Shown here one piece after another: positions 28,025-39,046 of a stretch of DNA of 64,000 bases. A program made the position numbers and the translations under genes. The notes below the pieces were generated by a model that was not told where the DNA came from, ran no database searches, and saw only the letters and a list, made by a program, of their open reading frames with translations. Within the stretch, counting starts at the first letter, position 1; each line of letters opens with the position of its first letter. Source of the stretch: Candidatus Edwardsiibacteriota bacterium (GTDB lineage: Bacteria; Edwardsbacteria; AC1; EtOH8); the NCBI GenBank assembly GCA_020053305.1, contig JAGVNJ010000019.1, positions 1 through 64,000 of the forward strand, in the 5' to 3' direction.

Positions 28025-28786
28025 ATGAAGAAATATATTTTAATTCTGTCGGTAATATTTTTATTCAATAGCTGCAGTAAAGATAAAAATCCTGTAAGTG
28101 TTATTGATACATTATATGTTAACAATCCGAAGATATTTTATTGCTGGTTAAAAACATTTACTCAAGATGGGATATTATATTCAAATCCCATAGTAAATCC
28201 TTCAACAACGTCGGTTACTATGAGTTGGGGCAGTAGCAGCCAGACATTATTTTCTTACTTAAGTGATGGTAAAATGTATTTTTATTCTGGCAGTGTTCAT
28301 TATTTTGGTGATACAACTATTAACGTACAGATAATAGCAGAATCAGATACAGGCTTAGGATGTATAAAGGTGCCAAGTGGCACAAGTTTAGTGTTCCCAT
28401 CCGAATTAGATACTTTGCCAATAGAAGATATAAAATGTAAATGGACAACTGCTCAAAGAGCAGATTGGTATAAGTTGAATGTTTGTTATAATATCATTGA
28501 TACTATGGGATACTATCATGGCGGCACAAATTATATTGATACTTTTCTCATTGATACCTCATTTACGATACCGTTAAATTATTATTTAGATCCCATTGCA
28601 CGGGGGTATGAGTTTCAGGTAGTGATAGAACCATATTCAGGTCCATTATATTCACCTAATGCTTTAGGAAATATGTCCGGCAAGATCAAGGGATTTATAT
28701 ATGGTGTAGGTAATGCAGGTTTAAGTTCCTTTTTTGTAGGTGCACCACTAAAAATTGTTAAAAGTAAAAAGAAATATTCAAAATAA
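28025..28786 (+). CDS. AT-rich predicted lipoprotein, function unknown
   Basis: Signal peptide and lipobox LFNSC; strongly AT-rich codons. Confidence 0.7.
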   Translation: MKKYILILSVIFLFNSCSKDKNPVSVIDTLYVNNPKIFYCWLKTFTQDGILYSNPIVNPSTTSVTMSWGSSSQTLFSYLSDGKMYFYSGSVHYFGDTTINVQIIAESDTGLGCIKVPSGTSLVFPSELDTLPIEDIKCKWTTAQRADWYKLNVCYNIIDTMGYYHGGTNYIDTFLIDTSFTIPLNYYLDPIARGYEFQVVIEPYSGPLYSPNALGNMSGKIKGFIYGVGNAGLSSFFVGAPLKIVKSKKKYSK

Positions 28787-28787
28787 G

Positions 28788-29834
28788 ATGACCGATCTCC
28801 GTACCATAAAAGTCCTGGTGGTTGACGACTCCGCCCTGATGCGAAACATGGTGGGCGATATCGTCAAGGCCACGCCGGGGCTAAAGCTGGTGGGCTCCGC
28901 CAAGAACGGCCTGGAAGCCATCGAGCTGGTCCGCCAATTGTCCCCCGACGTGGTGACCATGGACATCGAGATGCCCAAGATGGATGGCCTGCAGGCCCTG
29001 GCCCGCCTGATGACCGAATCCCCGGTGGCCACGGTGATGCTCTCGGCCCATGCCAAGGAGGGGGCCGAATCCACCCTGCTGGCCCTGGAGCTGGGGGCGG
29101 TGGACTTCGTGACCAAACCGTCCGGCTCCATCTCCTTAGACATCGACAAGGTCCGGGAGGAGCTGGTGGAGAAGATCAGGATGGCCGCCGGGGTCGACCT
29201 GGCCAAGCTGAGGCCCGGCAACAGCCATCGCCCGATCCCGGCGGCGCTCGAGAGCAAAGCCCCAACCGGAATCATGAGGACCCTGGCCATCGGCTCGTCC
29301 ACCGGCGGCACCCGGGCCCTGGCCGAGATACTGCCCAAGCTGCCCCGGGAGATAAACGCCGCCCTGCTTCTGGTCCAGCACATGCCGGTGGGCTTCACTA
29401 GATCCCTGGCCGAGCGGTTAGACAACCGCAGCAAGATCAGAGTAAGGGAGGCCCAGGAGGGCGATCGGCTGGAAAGGGGTCTGGCCCTGCTGGCCCCGGC
29501 CGGATACCATATGGAGCTGTCCTCTTCCGGGGACCGGATAAAATTGAACCAGAACCCCCCCAGGTTCGGGGTCCGGCCATCGGTGGACGTGATGATGGAG
29601 TCGGTGGCGCTTTATTCGCCGGCGGAGACGGTGGGCGTGATCCTGACCGGGATGGGCCACGACGGGGCCAACGGAGTGGCCGGAATGAAGAAGAAGGGGG
29701 GGCACATTATCGCCGAGGACCGCTCCAGCTGCGTGGTCTACGGCATGCCCAAAGCGGCGGTGGAGACCGGGGCGGTGGACGAGGTGTTGCCGCTGGACCA
29801 GATCCCGGGGGCCATCGTCAGGGCCTGCCGCTAA
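28788..29834 (+). CDS. cheB: CheB methylesterase/response regulator
   Basis: Receiver (VVDDSALMRNMV, VVTMDIEMPKMDG) plus IGSSTGGT, LVQHMPVGFT, GMGHDGANG. Confidence 0.95.
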   Translation: MTDLRTIKVLVVDDSALMRNMVGDIVKATPGLKLVGSAKNGLEAIELVRQLSPDVVTMDIEMPKMDGLQALARLMTESPVATVMLSAHAKEGAESTLLALELGAVDFVTKPSGSISLDIDKVREELVEKIRMAAGVDLAKLRPGNSHRPIPAALESKAPTGIMRTLAIGSSTGGTRALAEILPKLPREINAALLLVQHMPVGFTRSLAERLDNRSKIRVREAQEGDRLERGLALLAPAGYHMELSSSGDRIKLNQNPPRFGVRPSVDVMMESVALYSPAETVGVILTGMGHDGANGVAGMKKKGGHIIAEDRSSCVVYGMPKAAVETGAVDEVLPLDQIPGAIVRACR

Positions 29835-29882
29835 CGCTTAAAGCAGGGTCAGGGCGATTCCCAGAGATTTTATCAAAAGGGT

Positions 29883-29978
29883 TTTTACCACGGAAACACT
29901 GAATTACCGAAATAAAGGCACCTGGTTTACCATGCTTAATTCCGTGTTTTCAGAATTTCCGTGATTCAGTGGTTAGTT
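29883..29978. repeat. intergenic element, imperfect inverted repeat
   Basis: TTACCACGGAAACACTGAAT ... ATTTCCGTGATTCAGTGGTTA. Confidence 0.4.
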
Positions 29979-30044
29979 TCGTAGAGGCCTCAATCAGTGA
30001 TTTTGGCGATAGTTTTATCGGACAAGTAAAATAAAGAGGTGCAT

Positions 30045-30899
30045 ATGGCCACATTGTCGGACCTGGTGAATGACTTTCAGGGCAAGATAGCCTCCATCCA
30101 GCAGGCGCTCAAAAGCCCCGATGCCAAGACCCAGTCGGCCAGGCTGGAACAGGATATCCGGTCGCTGTACAAGGAGATCGCGGTGGGCATCAAGCACTTG
30201 AGCGCCCTGCACGATTCGGTAAAAGCCCTGATCGACCAGTACAAATCGGCCGCGGTCAGCGACGACGAATCCAAGGTGATGATCAGGTCCTTTGTGGAGA
30301 CCATGCGCACCGATTCGCTGGGCAGCTCCACCTATGTGGCCGAGGGCTGGAACCAGATATGCTCCGGGGAGTTTGAAAAGGCCATCGGCTCACTGTCCAA
30401 CGCCGTCAAGCTGAACCCCAACGACACCAGGGCCCTGGGTCTGCTGGGCTGGGCCTACAGTTACCAGGGGATGTACGACGACGGCCTGGCGGTATGCCTG
30501 AAGGTGCTGCAGCTGGAACCCAACAACGATGCGGTGCGCAATAACCTGGGCTTCATCTCCTTCAAGAAGGGGATCTTCGGCGAGGCCATCGAACACCTGA
30601 GCCGGGTGATCAAATCAGGCAAGGACCGCCCGGCAGTGCTGTATGCCCATTATTATCTGGGCCTGGTCTATCTGGAACGGCAGATGCTGGATGACGCCAT
30701 GTTCTTCTTCTCCAAGGCCACGGTGCTGGGGCCCAACCTGATCGAAGCCTATTACCACCTGGGGCAGGTCTATTATCATAAAAAAATGTACGGGGCGGCC
30801 CTCAAGGAGTGGGAGAAGTGCTTGAAGCTCTCGCCCCATAACTGGTGGGCCAAAAAGGCCGCCGAACAGATGGAACTGCTGAAGAACGACGAGGTGTAG
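30045..30899 (+). CDS. TPR protein with N-terminal coiled coil
   Basis: ATG after AAAGAGG RBS; C-terminal TPR units. Confidence 0.8.
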   Translation: MATLSDLVNDFQGKIASIQQALKSPDAKTQSARLEQDIRSLYKEIAVGIKHLSALHDSVKALIDQYKSAAVSDDESKVMIRSFVETMRTDSLGSSTYVAEGWNQICSGEFEKAIGSLSNAVKLNPNDTRALGLLGWAYSYQGMYDDGLAVCLKVLQLEPNNDAVRNNLGFISFKKGIFGEAIEHLSRVIKSGKDRPAVLYAHYYLGLVYLERQMLDDAMFFFSKATVLGPNLIEAYYHLGQVYYHKKMYGAALKEWEKCLKLSPHNWWAKKAAEQMELLKNDEV

Positions 30900-31451
30900 A
30901 TGGACCAGGACGGCAAATGGCTGTTATGCCGGCTGGGCCATGTCTGGTACGGCCTGGATCTGTCCCTGGTGCAGGAGATAGTCTACCGGCCGGCGCTGAC
31001 CGGCCTGCCGGCCTTGGGCGGATCGGTGGCCGGGATAATGGACTGGATGGGCCGCCAGATAACGGTAGTGGATATCGCCGGCGACTCCGGGGAAGGGCGG
31101 CCGGCCCCCGGGATGGCCCGGGGACAAATGCCGGTGATCGTTTTAAAGGCCGGGCCTGCGTTCGCCGAAACAAGTGCCGCCGCTAAATCCACGGCACTCG
31201 AGGAAGCCCAATATAAGCATAAGCGGACGCCCAGCACCGTAGCCGTGCTTCGTGCGCCCGCCGGCGAAGAGGCGGCCATCGGGTTGCTGGCGGATGAGAT
31301 CGGCGAGATCATCCCCCGGCAGGCGGGAAGCAAAATTGAGATCGACGCCCAGCTGGCGGCAAGCATCAAATCGGTCGACGGTGCCTTTGAATATGACGGG
31401 CAGGTCATATTTTCCCTAAACTGCCAGGAATTGTACCGGGCCGTTGCTTGA
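30900..31451 (+). CDS. CheW-like protein
   Basis: [55 protein letters not shown]. Confidence 0.78.
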   Translation: MDQDGKWLLCRLGHVWYGLDLSLVQEIVYRPALTGLPALGGSVAGIMDWMGRQITVVDIAGDSGEGRPAPGMARGQMPVIVLKAGPAFAETSAAAKSTALEEAQYKHKRTPSTVAVLRAPAGEEAAIGLLADEIGEIIPRQAGSKIEIDAQLAASIKSVDGAFEYDGQVIFSLNCQELYRAVA

Positions 31452-31512
31452 TCTGCAAAAGGGTCGAACTTATATAAGGCCGAAAAAATATATTTTAGAT
31501 GGAGATAGAAAA

Positions 31513-33537
31513 GTGCTGAGCAGAATAACTATGCGCAATCTGTTTGCCTGGACGGTGGCGGCGGCCGGGGCGGCCCTCCTGATCGTTCACCTGGGCGAAC
31601 TGAACATCCAATGGTGGGTAATGCTGCTGCTGCTGCTGACCGTGACCGTCTGCCAATGGTTCACCGTGGCCCTGCCCGGCGGGGTATTCGTCTCCCTGGA
31701 TCTGGTGGTGGTCTATTTTACCTTTCTGGTATTCGGACCGGTCCCGGCGATCCTGTCCATATATCTGCCCTCTTTCTTTCACCAGATCAAAAGGAAGAAG
31801 CCCTGGCCACGGGTATTCTTCATCCCCGGCCAGTTCGTATTCGCAGTCCTGGCCATGGCCTGGTTATTTGGCGCCCTGGGAGGGCAGAGCGGGGCCGACA
31901 TTTTAAGCTGGGCCAACCTGCCGAAATTGCTGGCCGCCCTGCTGATCTATGTCTTGGTGAACGATCTCCTGGTCAGTTCCTATCACCTCATCGAGGGCAC
32001 CTTCACCATCCAGGATGTCTTGGGACTGACCTGGTCGGATCTGAAGCTGAATCTGGTGCTGGCCCCCATCTCCATCATCGGGGTCTATCTGTTCTCCAAA
32101 CTGGGGGTCATCGGGCTGCTGACCATGCTGGTGCCGGCCTGCATAATAGGCTGGGCCCTGGTCACCTTGTTCAAGGCCATGCAGCAGGACCGGGAGGTGA
32201 GCCTGGAGTCCAAGATCACCAGCGGTTTTGTGATAGTCCTGTTCTCGGCCCTGACCCTGTCCATGGGGATGATCTTGGTGATCATCCTTCAGGTGATGAC
32301 CAAACAGGCGGCCCAGCTAAACCTGGACCCCCTGGTGATAACCCAGCTGTTCCAGAAGCTGCTGAGCAATGTGGTGCTGGTCCTGCTGGTGACTTTTATT
32401 GTGGCGCTGCTGCTGGTCCGCTATATCATCCGGCGGATGGTGGTCAAGCCGGTCGGCATGATCAGCCGTATGATCGGGGACATGGCCAGCGGCTCGGCCG
32501 ACCTGACCACCAAGATAGAGCAGCATTCCAACGACGATATCGGGATACTGACCAAGCACTTCAACACTTTCGTGGAGAAGCTGGAGAAACTGGTCAAGAC
32601 CATCATCAACACCGCCAACGGGGTGGCCACCACCTCCGAGGAGCTGGCGGCCTCCACCCAGGAGATGAACGCCTCCCAGCAGGAGATATCGGCCACCGTC
32701 CAGAGGATATCGCAGGGCATAGGGACCCAGGTGGCATCGGTCCGGGTCACCAAGGAGGCCATCGACGAAATCTCCTCATCGGTGGAGCAGGTCAGCAACA
32801 ACGCCCAGGACTCGGCCCAATCGGCCAGCCAGGCGGTGGAGGTGGCCTCCCAGGGGGGAGCCACCATGATGAGCATAGTCCAGCAGATGGGCAAGATCGA
32901 CCAGACCATGTCTCATCTGACCAATGTGGTCAGCGACCTGGAGAAGCGCACCGGGGAGATCGGCCGGATCACCGAACTGATCTCGGCGGTGGCCCGGCGC
33001 ACCAATCTGCTGGCTCTCAACGCAGCCATCGAGGCCGCCCGGGCCGGGGACGCCGGCAAAGGGTTCGCGGTGGTGGCCGGGGAGGTCAAAAAGCTGGCCG
33101 AGAGGACGGCCGGCGCCACTAAGGAGATCGAGGACCTGATCAAAGAGATCCAGGGCGAGACCGAACAGACGGTTCAGGCCATGAACCAGGTAGACGAGCA
33201 GGTGGCCGAGGGCAAGGATTTTGCCGCCAAAGGCAACCAGGCCTTCTCCCAGATCATCCAGGCGGTGAAACTTTCGGCCGACCGGGCCTCCCAGATATCC
33301 CTGGCCACCGGTAGCCAGGTGGAGGGGGTAAAGAAGATCGCCAAGGCCATCGAGCAGGTGGCGGTGGTGGCCGAGGAGGCGGCCTCGGGCATGGAGCAGA
33401 CCGCCGCCGCCCAGCAGGAACAGATGGCCTCCATGCAGGAGATGACCGCCTCGGCCCAGGAGCTGGCCCATCTGGCCGAGGAGCTCAAGCGCCAGGTGGA
33501 CAGCTTCCAGATAAAGGGGGCGGAAAATGAAAGTTAA
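31513..33537 (+). CDS. methyl-accepting chemotaxis protein with polytopic N-terminus and HAMP-like segment
   Basis: GTG start after GGAGA; multiple TMs; [42 protein letters not shown] hairpin. Confidence 0.92.
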   Translation: MLSRITMRNLFAWTVAAAGAALLIVHLGELNIQWWVMLLLLLTVTVCQWFTVALPGGVFVSLDLVVVYFTFLVFGPVPAILSIYLPSFFHQIKRKKPWPRVFFIPGQFVFAVLAMAWLFGALGGQSGADILSWANLPKLLAALLIYVLVNDLLVSSYHLIEGTFTIQDVLGLTWSDLKLNLVLAPISIIGVYLFSKLGVIGLLTMLVPACIIGWALVTLFKAMQQDREVSLESKITSGFVIVLFSALTLSMGMILVIILQVMTKQAAQLNLDPLVITQLFQKLLSNVVLVLLVTFIVALLLVRYIIRRMVVKPVGMISRMIGDMASGSADLTTKIEQHSNDDIGILTKHFNTFVEKLEKLVKTIINTANGVATTSEELAASTQEMNASQQEISATVQRISQGIGTQVASVRVTKEAIDEISSSVEQVSNNAQDSAQSASQAVEVASQGGATMMSIVQQMGKIDQTMSHLTNVVSDLEKRTGEIGRITELISAVARRTNLLALNAAIEAARAGDAGKGFAVVAGEVKKLAERTAGATKEIEDLIKEIQGETEQTVQAMNQVDEQVAEGKDFAAKGNQAFSQIIQAVKLSADRASQISLATGSQVEGVKKIAKAIEQVAVVAEEAASGMEQTAAAQQEQMASMQEMTASAQELAHLAEELKRQVDSFQIKGAENES

Positions 33538-35287
33538 CAAATTTAACCTGATCCTGGCAGTCCCGGATGTGATTGCCATTTTCCTGGGGGTTCCCCTGTT
33601 GATTATATTCGTGGGCCATTCGGTGGACCTTCCGCCGGCCGCCCTGAAATTCCTGCTCTTCTTCGGGCCGGTCTGGGCCCTGGTCCTGGCCGCGGAATTG
33701 CAGATCGTCAACCGGAAAAGGCTGCGGCCGGTGATAGGATATTTCAATGAGAACCCATCCGGAAAAGATGAGAGCGACCAGGCATTCAGCATGGCCCTGA
33801 ATTTCCCCCTGATCACCTCCCTGCATATGCTGGCCCATTTTACCGTGGGGGTTCCGGCCTGCGCCTTTTTGATGATGCTTATGGGCACCGGGGTGACCCT
33901 GGCCCACACCGCGGAGATAATACTGCCGGGCTTTTTAACCGGTATAGTTATCGGCGCACTGATATTCCTGATCGAAGAGACCCTGCTGTCCTCCTATATC
34001 TCCTCGCTGGCTAGCGGGCTGGCCGACAGCGAAAAGGTCTACCGACAGTCATACCGCCTGAGCATCCGCTGGAGGCTGATAATCCTGTTCACCGTGATAA
34101 TGACCCTGGCCTTCGTTTTCGGGGTGATCATCGCCAAATATCCCGGCATCTGGTATGTGGCCATTTTGGGGATCGTGGCCACCCTGGCCATAGCCTTTCT
34201 TACCGCCAAAGGAATAAACCGCACCGTGACCATGCTGACCTCCATCCTGCAGAACATCTCGGAGGGCAAGGGCGGCCTGTCCCGGAAACTTCCGGTGCTG
34301 GGCAACAACGAATTGGGGGACCTCTGCCAGGCCTATAACCGCTTTGTGGGGCAGATCCGCCTGATGGTCCGGGAGATAACCAACGTGGCCTCCGGCCTGG
34401 CGGCCAGCTCCCAGCAATTGGCGGCCTCCTCCCAGGAGATGAGCGCCTCCAGCCAGGAGATCTCCTCCACCGTTCAACAGATATCCCGGGGCACCACCGT
34501 CCAGTCGGAGCGGCTGACCCAGATGGCCAAGGAGGTGGAGAAGCTGTCCAATTCCATCAAGCTGATCGAATCCCAGGGCCGGATGACCATGGTATCCTCC
34601 CAGAAAGCCATAGACGCCTCTCAATCCGGAGCCGAGAAGACCTTCGAGGCGGTCTCCAAGATGGCCGAGATATACCAATCGGCCGCCCTAACCAACCAGA
34701 AAGTGCAGGACCTGCAGAAGAAATCGGCCGAGATCGGGGTGGTGGTCAGCCTGATCTCCAACCTTTCCCAGCAGACCGATTTTCTGGCCCTTAATGCGGC
34801 CATTGAGGCGGCCCGGGCCGGCGAGGCCGGCAAGGGTTTCTCGGTGGTGGCCGACGAGATCCGGGTGCTGGCGGTGGAGGCCGGCAACTCGGCCCTCAAG
34901 GTGGCCACCCTGATCGGCGAGGTGGAGAAGGAGATAACCAAGACCGTGGAGGTAATCGATAACAGCCGGAGCACCATCGATGCCAGCAAGGCTACGGTGG
35001 ACCAGACCGAGCAGTCGCTTAAGGTGATCAACAGCACGGTGGCGGTGGCCGGGACCATGGTCAAGCAGATTGCCGAGGCCACCCGGAACCAGAGCAGGAG
35101 CGCCGGCGAAGTGGTCAAGCTGGCATCGGACGTCTCCAATGTGGCCATCGATACCGCCGCCTCCACCCAGGAAGTGGCGGCTGCGGTGCAGGAGCTGACG
35201 GCCTCGATGGAGGAGCTTACCGCGGTGGCCCAGACCCTGTCGCAGTCGGCCGATAAACTGAACACCCTGGTTTCGGAGTTCGATTAG
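33527..35287 (+). CDS. methyl-accepting chemotaxis protein with polytopic N-terminus
   Basis: Multiple TMs; [41 protein letters not shown]. Confidence 0.92.
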   Translation: MKVNKFNLILAVPDVIAIFLGVPLLIIFVGHSVDLPPAALKFLLFFGPVWALVLAAELQIVNRKRLRPVIGYFNENPSGKDESDQAFSMALNFPLITSLHMLAHFTVGVPACAFLMMLMGTGVTLAHTAEIILPGFLTGIVIGALIFLIEETLLSSYISSLASGLADSEKVYRQSYRLSIRWRLIILFTVIMTLAFVFGVIIAKYPGIWYVAILGIVATLAIAFLTAKGINRTVTMLTSILQNISEGKGGLSRKLPVLGNNELGDLCQAYNRFVGQIRLMVREITNVASGLAASSQQLAASSQEMSASSQEISSTVQQISRGTTVQSERLTQMAKEVEKLSNSIKLIESQGRMTMVSSQKAIDASQSGAEKTFEAVSKMAEIYQSAALTNQKVQDLQKKSAEIGVVVSLISNLSQQTDFLALNAAIEAARAGEAGKGFSVVADEIRVLAVEAGNSALKVATLIGEVEKEITKTVEVIDNSRSTIDASKATVDQTEQSLKVINSTVAVAGTMVKQIAEATRNQSRSAGEVVKLASDVSNVAIDTAASTQEVAAAVQELTASMEELTAVAQTLSQSADKLNTLVSEFD

Positions 35288-35291
35288 CAAA

Positions 35292-35666
35292 ATGAGGATT
35301 CTGGCTTTTACCATAGGGCCGCATTATCTGGGCCTGCCGGCCGAGTATATCAGCTCGGTGGGCCGGAGGGAGGCCGCCCCGGCAGGGACTGAACCCGCCG
35401 GGGTAAAGGAGTACGACCTGCCGCAGGCTTTCGGGGTCAAGGACGGGCCGGCTGACCGGGTGATCAACTGTGCCTGGAACGGCAGGGATATCCGGCTGCT
35501 GGTGAACCGGATCGTGGGGTTGGTGGATCTGGACGACCAGACCCTGGGGGTGTGGCCGGCCATCCTGAAGGAGATTCCCCAGTTCTATGCCCTGGGCATG
35601 ACCGACTCGCAGATGTACCTTCTGCTGGACCTGTCCCAGATAGAAACCCTGGGGGCCGCCGGGTGA
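35292..35666 (+). CDS. short divergent CheW-like protein (124 aa)
   Basis: ILAFTIGPHYLGLPAEYISSVGR...IRLLVNRIVGLVDLDD; position between MCP and kinase. Confidence 0.6.
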   Translation: MRILAFTIGPHYLGLPAEYISSVGRREAAPAGTEPAGVKEYDLPQAFGVKDGPADRVINCAWNGRDIRLLVNRIVGLVDLDDQTLGVWPAILKEIPQFYALGMTDSQMYLLLDLSQIETLGAAG

Positions 35667-37375
35667 ATAAAGCCGTCGGGAAATATCAGGCCGTTGAAAT
35701 GCTTTCCACCGGGGGCATGGCCACCATCTACCTGGGAACCCACCGGGAGATGGGCCGGCAGGTGGTGATCAAGCAGCTGCATCCGCACCTGTCCCAGGAC
35801 TCCGAATTCGTCAGGCGGTTCGAGCGGGAGGCCAACATCCTGGGCGGCCTGCATCATCAGAACATTGTCGATATCATCGACTATTTCGTCTTCGAGGGAT
35901 CGTATTACATCGTGCTGGAGCACATAGACGGCGGCTCTTTGAAACAACTGCTGGACAAGGTTAAGACCGCGCCCCTGACGGTGGCGGTATTCATAATCAG
36001 GCAGGTGATAAGCGGGCTGGGATATGCCCACGAAAAAGGCATTGTCCACCGGGACATCAAACCGGCCAACATAATGATCACCAACTCCGGGGTAGTCAAG
36101 ATAACCGACTTCGGTTTGGCCTATGCCAAGGAGGCCCTGACCATTACCGACCCCGGGACCTTCGTGGGAACCCTGGCCTATCTGGCCCCGGAGCAGATAA
36201 AGGGACAGAAGGGCGACGAGGCCTCAGACCTTTATGCGGCCGGCGTGATGCTGTACCAGATGCTGACCGGCGACAACCCCTTTGCCGGGGAGACCCATTC
36301 CCAGAGCATCGATAGGACCTTGAGGCTGTCGCCCCGGAGGCTGGCCAAAATTAATCCGGAGATACCGATCGGGGTAGACCATCTGGTTTTCAAACTGCTG
36401 GAGAAGGACAAGCATCGCCGCTATTCCCGATCAGTCCAGGTATCCTCCGACCTGGAGCCTTATACCCTGATCCGGAACGAAGCCCTGGCGCGCTATATGG
36501 CCGATCCCGGCAGCTACCAGCCGCGGCAGGATGATCAGGAGCTGATCGTAAAACTGGCCAGGCAGGAGCGATGGGATTATTTTCTTAAACGCCTGATCAT
36601 ATATTTTGTGGCTACGGCCCTGGCCCTTAGCGCGGCTTTTTACGGTGTAAAATATCTGGGCCGGTTCTTTAAAAGGAGCCTGCCGGCCGCCGTTATGCCG
36701 GCCGATACATCAATCACAGCGCCGATAGCGACGCCGGAAGCGCGGCAATTGCTGAATATTTCCGGCACCACCGGGGCCGGGGTTTATATCAACGACCGTT
36801 ACCGGGGCAAGATCCCCCTGGCCATCAACACCCTGGACAGCGGTAAACACCGGCTTATGGTGAAACAAACCGGGTATCAGGACCAGTCGTCGGAATTTGT
36901 CCTTAAAAAAAACCAGGAGCTGGCTATCACCGTAGATCTCCTGCCGGTGGTTCTGCCTCCGGGCTATCTCAGGTTTTCCGTCAAACCCTGGGCCGAGGTG
37001 TATGTTGACGGGAATTATATCGACCGGACGCCCATCAAGGCTCCCTTAAAGCTGGATGCCGGGCGCCATGCCCTGATCTTGCGCCACCCCAACCGCCGGG
37101 AACACCGGCAGGATGTTCAGATAACCCCGGGCGACACCGCCCTGGTGGCGCTGGACCTGCCCGAAGCGTACGGCTACCTTAAGCTCAGCGTCCTGCCCTG
37201 GGCCAAAGTGTTGATCGATGGTGCCGAACACGGCACCACCCCGCTGGGCCAGCCGATAAAGGTTTCCATCGGCGAGCATGAACTGAAGCTGATAGGCCCG
37301 GAGGGCAGGGAGTGGAAAGAGACCATCCGGATCGCCGAAGACATTGTCACCGAAAGGCAGATCGTTCTGCAATAA
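35663..37375 (+). CDS. Hanks-type Ser/Thr protein kinase with TM segment and three PEGA repeats
   Basis: GTG start (GTGA overlap); VVIKQL, HRDIKPANIM, DFGLAYAKE, APEQIKG; three PEGA-like repeats. Confidence 0.93.
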   Translation: MNKAVGKYQAVEMLSTGGMATIYLGTHREMGRQVVIKQLHPHLSQDSEFVRRFEREANILGGLHHQNIVDIIDYFVFEGSYYIVLEHIDGGSLKQLLDKVKTAPLTVAVFIIRQVISGLGYAHEKGIVHRDIKPANIMITNSGVVKITDFGLAYAKEALTITDPGTFVGTLAYLAPEQIKGQKGDEASDLYAAGVMLYQMLTGDNPFAGETHSQSIDRTLRLSPRRLAKINPEIPIGVDHLVFKLLEKDKHRRYSRSVQVSSDLEPYTLIRNEALARYMADPGSYQPRQDDQELIVKLARQERWDYFLKRLIIYFVATALALSAAFYGVKYLGRFFKRSLPAAVMPADTSITAPIATPEARQLLNISGTTGAGVYINDRYRGKIPLAINTLDSGKHRLMVKQTGYQDQSSEFVLKKNQELAITVDLLPVVLPPGYLRFSVKPWAEVYVDGNYIDRTPIKAPLKLDAGRHALILRHPNRREHRQDVQITPGDTALVALDLPEAYGYLKLSVLPWAKVLIDGAEHGTTPLGQPIKVSIGEHELKLIGPEGREWKETIRIAEDIVTERQIVLQ

Positions 37376-38088
37376 TGATGAATAAAAATATTATATATAT
37401 TGGGGCGGTGTTCATACTGCTCCCCCTTGCGGCAAAAGGCCAGCGGGACAACCCGATGAACGCCGTCATCAAATCCTATGAGCAGGGTTATTTCCAGGAG
37501 GTGATCGCGATCGCAGAAAAATCCCTGGAGGATACGGCGGGGTTTGCCCAGGAGGAGATCATCTACTTCCGGACCTATCTGGCCTTCTCCCTGGTGGCCA
37601 TGGGGCAGGAGGGCGGGGCCATTGAAAGGTTCCGGCAGATCCTGACCGTAAAGCCGAAGTTGGAGCTCAATCCGGAGTTCGTCTCTCCCAAGATCATAGA
37701 GGTCTTCAAAAAGGCCCAGGCGGAGTTCTTCCGGGCCACCTCCAATGGCGGACAGCGGCCGAACCTGCTGTTTGAAAAGGGGCGGCCCGGCAAGTTCCAG
37801 GGACTCTGGCGGTCATCCCTCTGGCCGGGCTGGGGCCAGTCGCTGCGGGGGGATGCCCGGAAAGGGAAGATTCTCAAATGGGGGGCGGCCGGGGTCGCCG
37901 CCGGGACCGGGCTGGCGGCCCTGGGAAGCTATGTCAGCCATCAGCGGTATCTGGACGCCACCGATCCCGGGGACATCGAAGCCAAGTATAAAACCTATAA
38001 CAGCTGGTATAAGACCCGGAATTTCACCGTCAACCTGGCAGTATCGTTTTGGGCATACAATCTGGTAGATATTATCATTTCAAAGTGA
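37375..38088 (+). CDS. membrane protein, DUF5683-like C-terminus
   Basis: ATG overlaps kinase stop; LWRSSLWPGWGQSLRGDARKGKILKWG. Confidence 0.6.
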   Translation: MMNKNIIYIGAVFILLPLAAKGQRDNPMNAVIKSYEQGYFQEVIAIAEKSLEDTAGFAQEEIIYFRTYLAFSLVAMGQEGGAIERFRQILTVKPKLELNPEFVSPKIIEVFKKAQAEFFRATSNGGQRPNLLFEKGRPGKFQGLWRSSLWPGWGQSLRGDARKGKILKWGAAGVAAGTGLAALGSYVSHQRYLDATDPGDIEAKYKTYNSWYKTRNFTVNLAVSFWAYNLVDIIISK

Positions 38089-38090
38089 AA

Positions 38091-39020
38091 ATGCACAACA
38101 GATTTATCATAGCCTTATGCCTCCTGGCGGTTTGGTCGCTGGGCTGCGGGCCGGATGCCAGGCGCGATAACCCGCTGGACCCGGTGAACGGCAGCGGGGT
38201 CAGCGGCACGGTGTCGGCCTGGGGCGGTGGCGCGGTCAGCAATGCGGTGGTAACCGCAGTGCCGGCCAACCTCTCGGTGAGCACCAACAGCAGCGGCCAG
38301 TACAACATCGAGCTGGAGGGCGGGAGGACCTATTTTCTCACCGCGGAACATCCTTATTATCATACCCAAGTGGACACTATCAATGTTCCCTCCGACGGCC
38401 GACTGAAGAAAAACTTTGTTCTCCGTGGCAAACCCAGGATTGATAATGCCAAGGTATTGACCAAATCGGTTCATACCGTGGAAGGTCAGCTACCGGTTTA
38501 TCTACAGCCGCAGTGTCTGGCAGTCCATCCAGGCGGGGAGGAGATTTTAGCCCTTTACTATAATGTGCGTTGTATCTACAGGGGGGCAACCTATATACCG
38601 GACAGCTCCCGAAAACTTGATCAAGTGACCCGCAGATATTATTGGTGTATCCTGGGCCCGGCAGATCCCTCCAGGGACACACTAGACTTCAGCATCGACA
38701 GCGCCGGGGTTGCCTTCTATCCCTACTTCAAATCGACGGTTCCTCAAATACTAGCGTGGCCGACTATCATTCAGCCGGTCAATAATTCAACCTTTAGTTT
38801 GCCCGATACTTTCATATGGAGTAGCAAGAATACCTACGTGGGCGTTAGGTTTGAGGTTTGGAAGGATACAACGGTGGTTTGGTGCAGGGATACGTCCAAC
38901 ATTGATACTCTCTACTGCGATGCTGCCTTGGAACTCGGCCGGAACTACATTTGGAAGGTAATCAACATCGATGCCGAGGGGAGCCAGGCTATAACGGAAG
39001 CCAGATTTTATTTACCTTAA
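38091..39020 (+). CDS. lipoprotein with carboxypeptidase-regulatory-like domain
   Basis: Lipobox-like VWSLGC; GSGVSGTVSAWGGGAVSNAVVTA...TNSSGQYNIELEGG. Confidence 0.7.
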   Translation: MHNRFIIALCLLAVWSLGCGPDARRDNPLDPVNGSGVSGTVSAWGGGAVSNAVVTAVPANLSVSTNSSGQYNIELEGGRTYFLTAEHPYYHTQVDTINVPSDGRLKKNFVLRGKPRIDNAKVLTKSVHTVEGQLPVYLQPQCLAVHPGGEEILALYYNVRCIYRGATYIPDSSRKLDQVTRRYYWCILGPADPSRDTLDFSIDSAGVAFYPYFKSTVPQILAWPTIIQPVNNSTFSLPDTFIWSSKNTYVGVRFEVWKDTTVVWCRDTSNIDTLYCDAALELGRNYIWKVINIDAEGSQAITEARFYLP

Positions 39021-39046
39021 ACCAGAGAACTTAAACGCAAACAGTT

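Noticed and set aside
31611-33122. 503-aa + strand ORF inside the first MCP gene
   Set aside because: Out-of-frame shadow; the MCP frame contains the canonical signalling hairpin.
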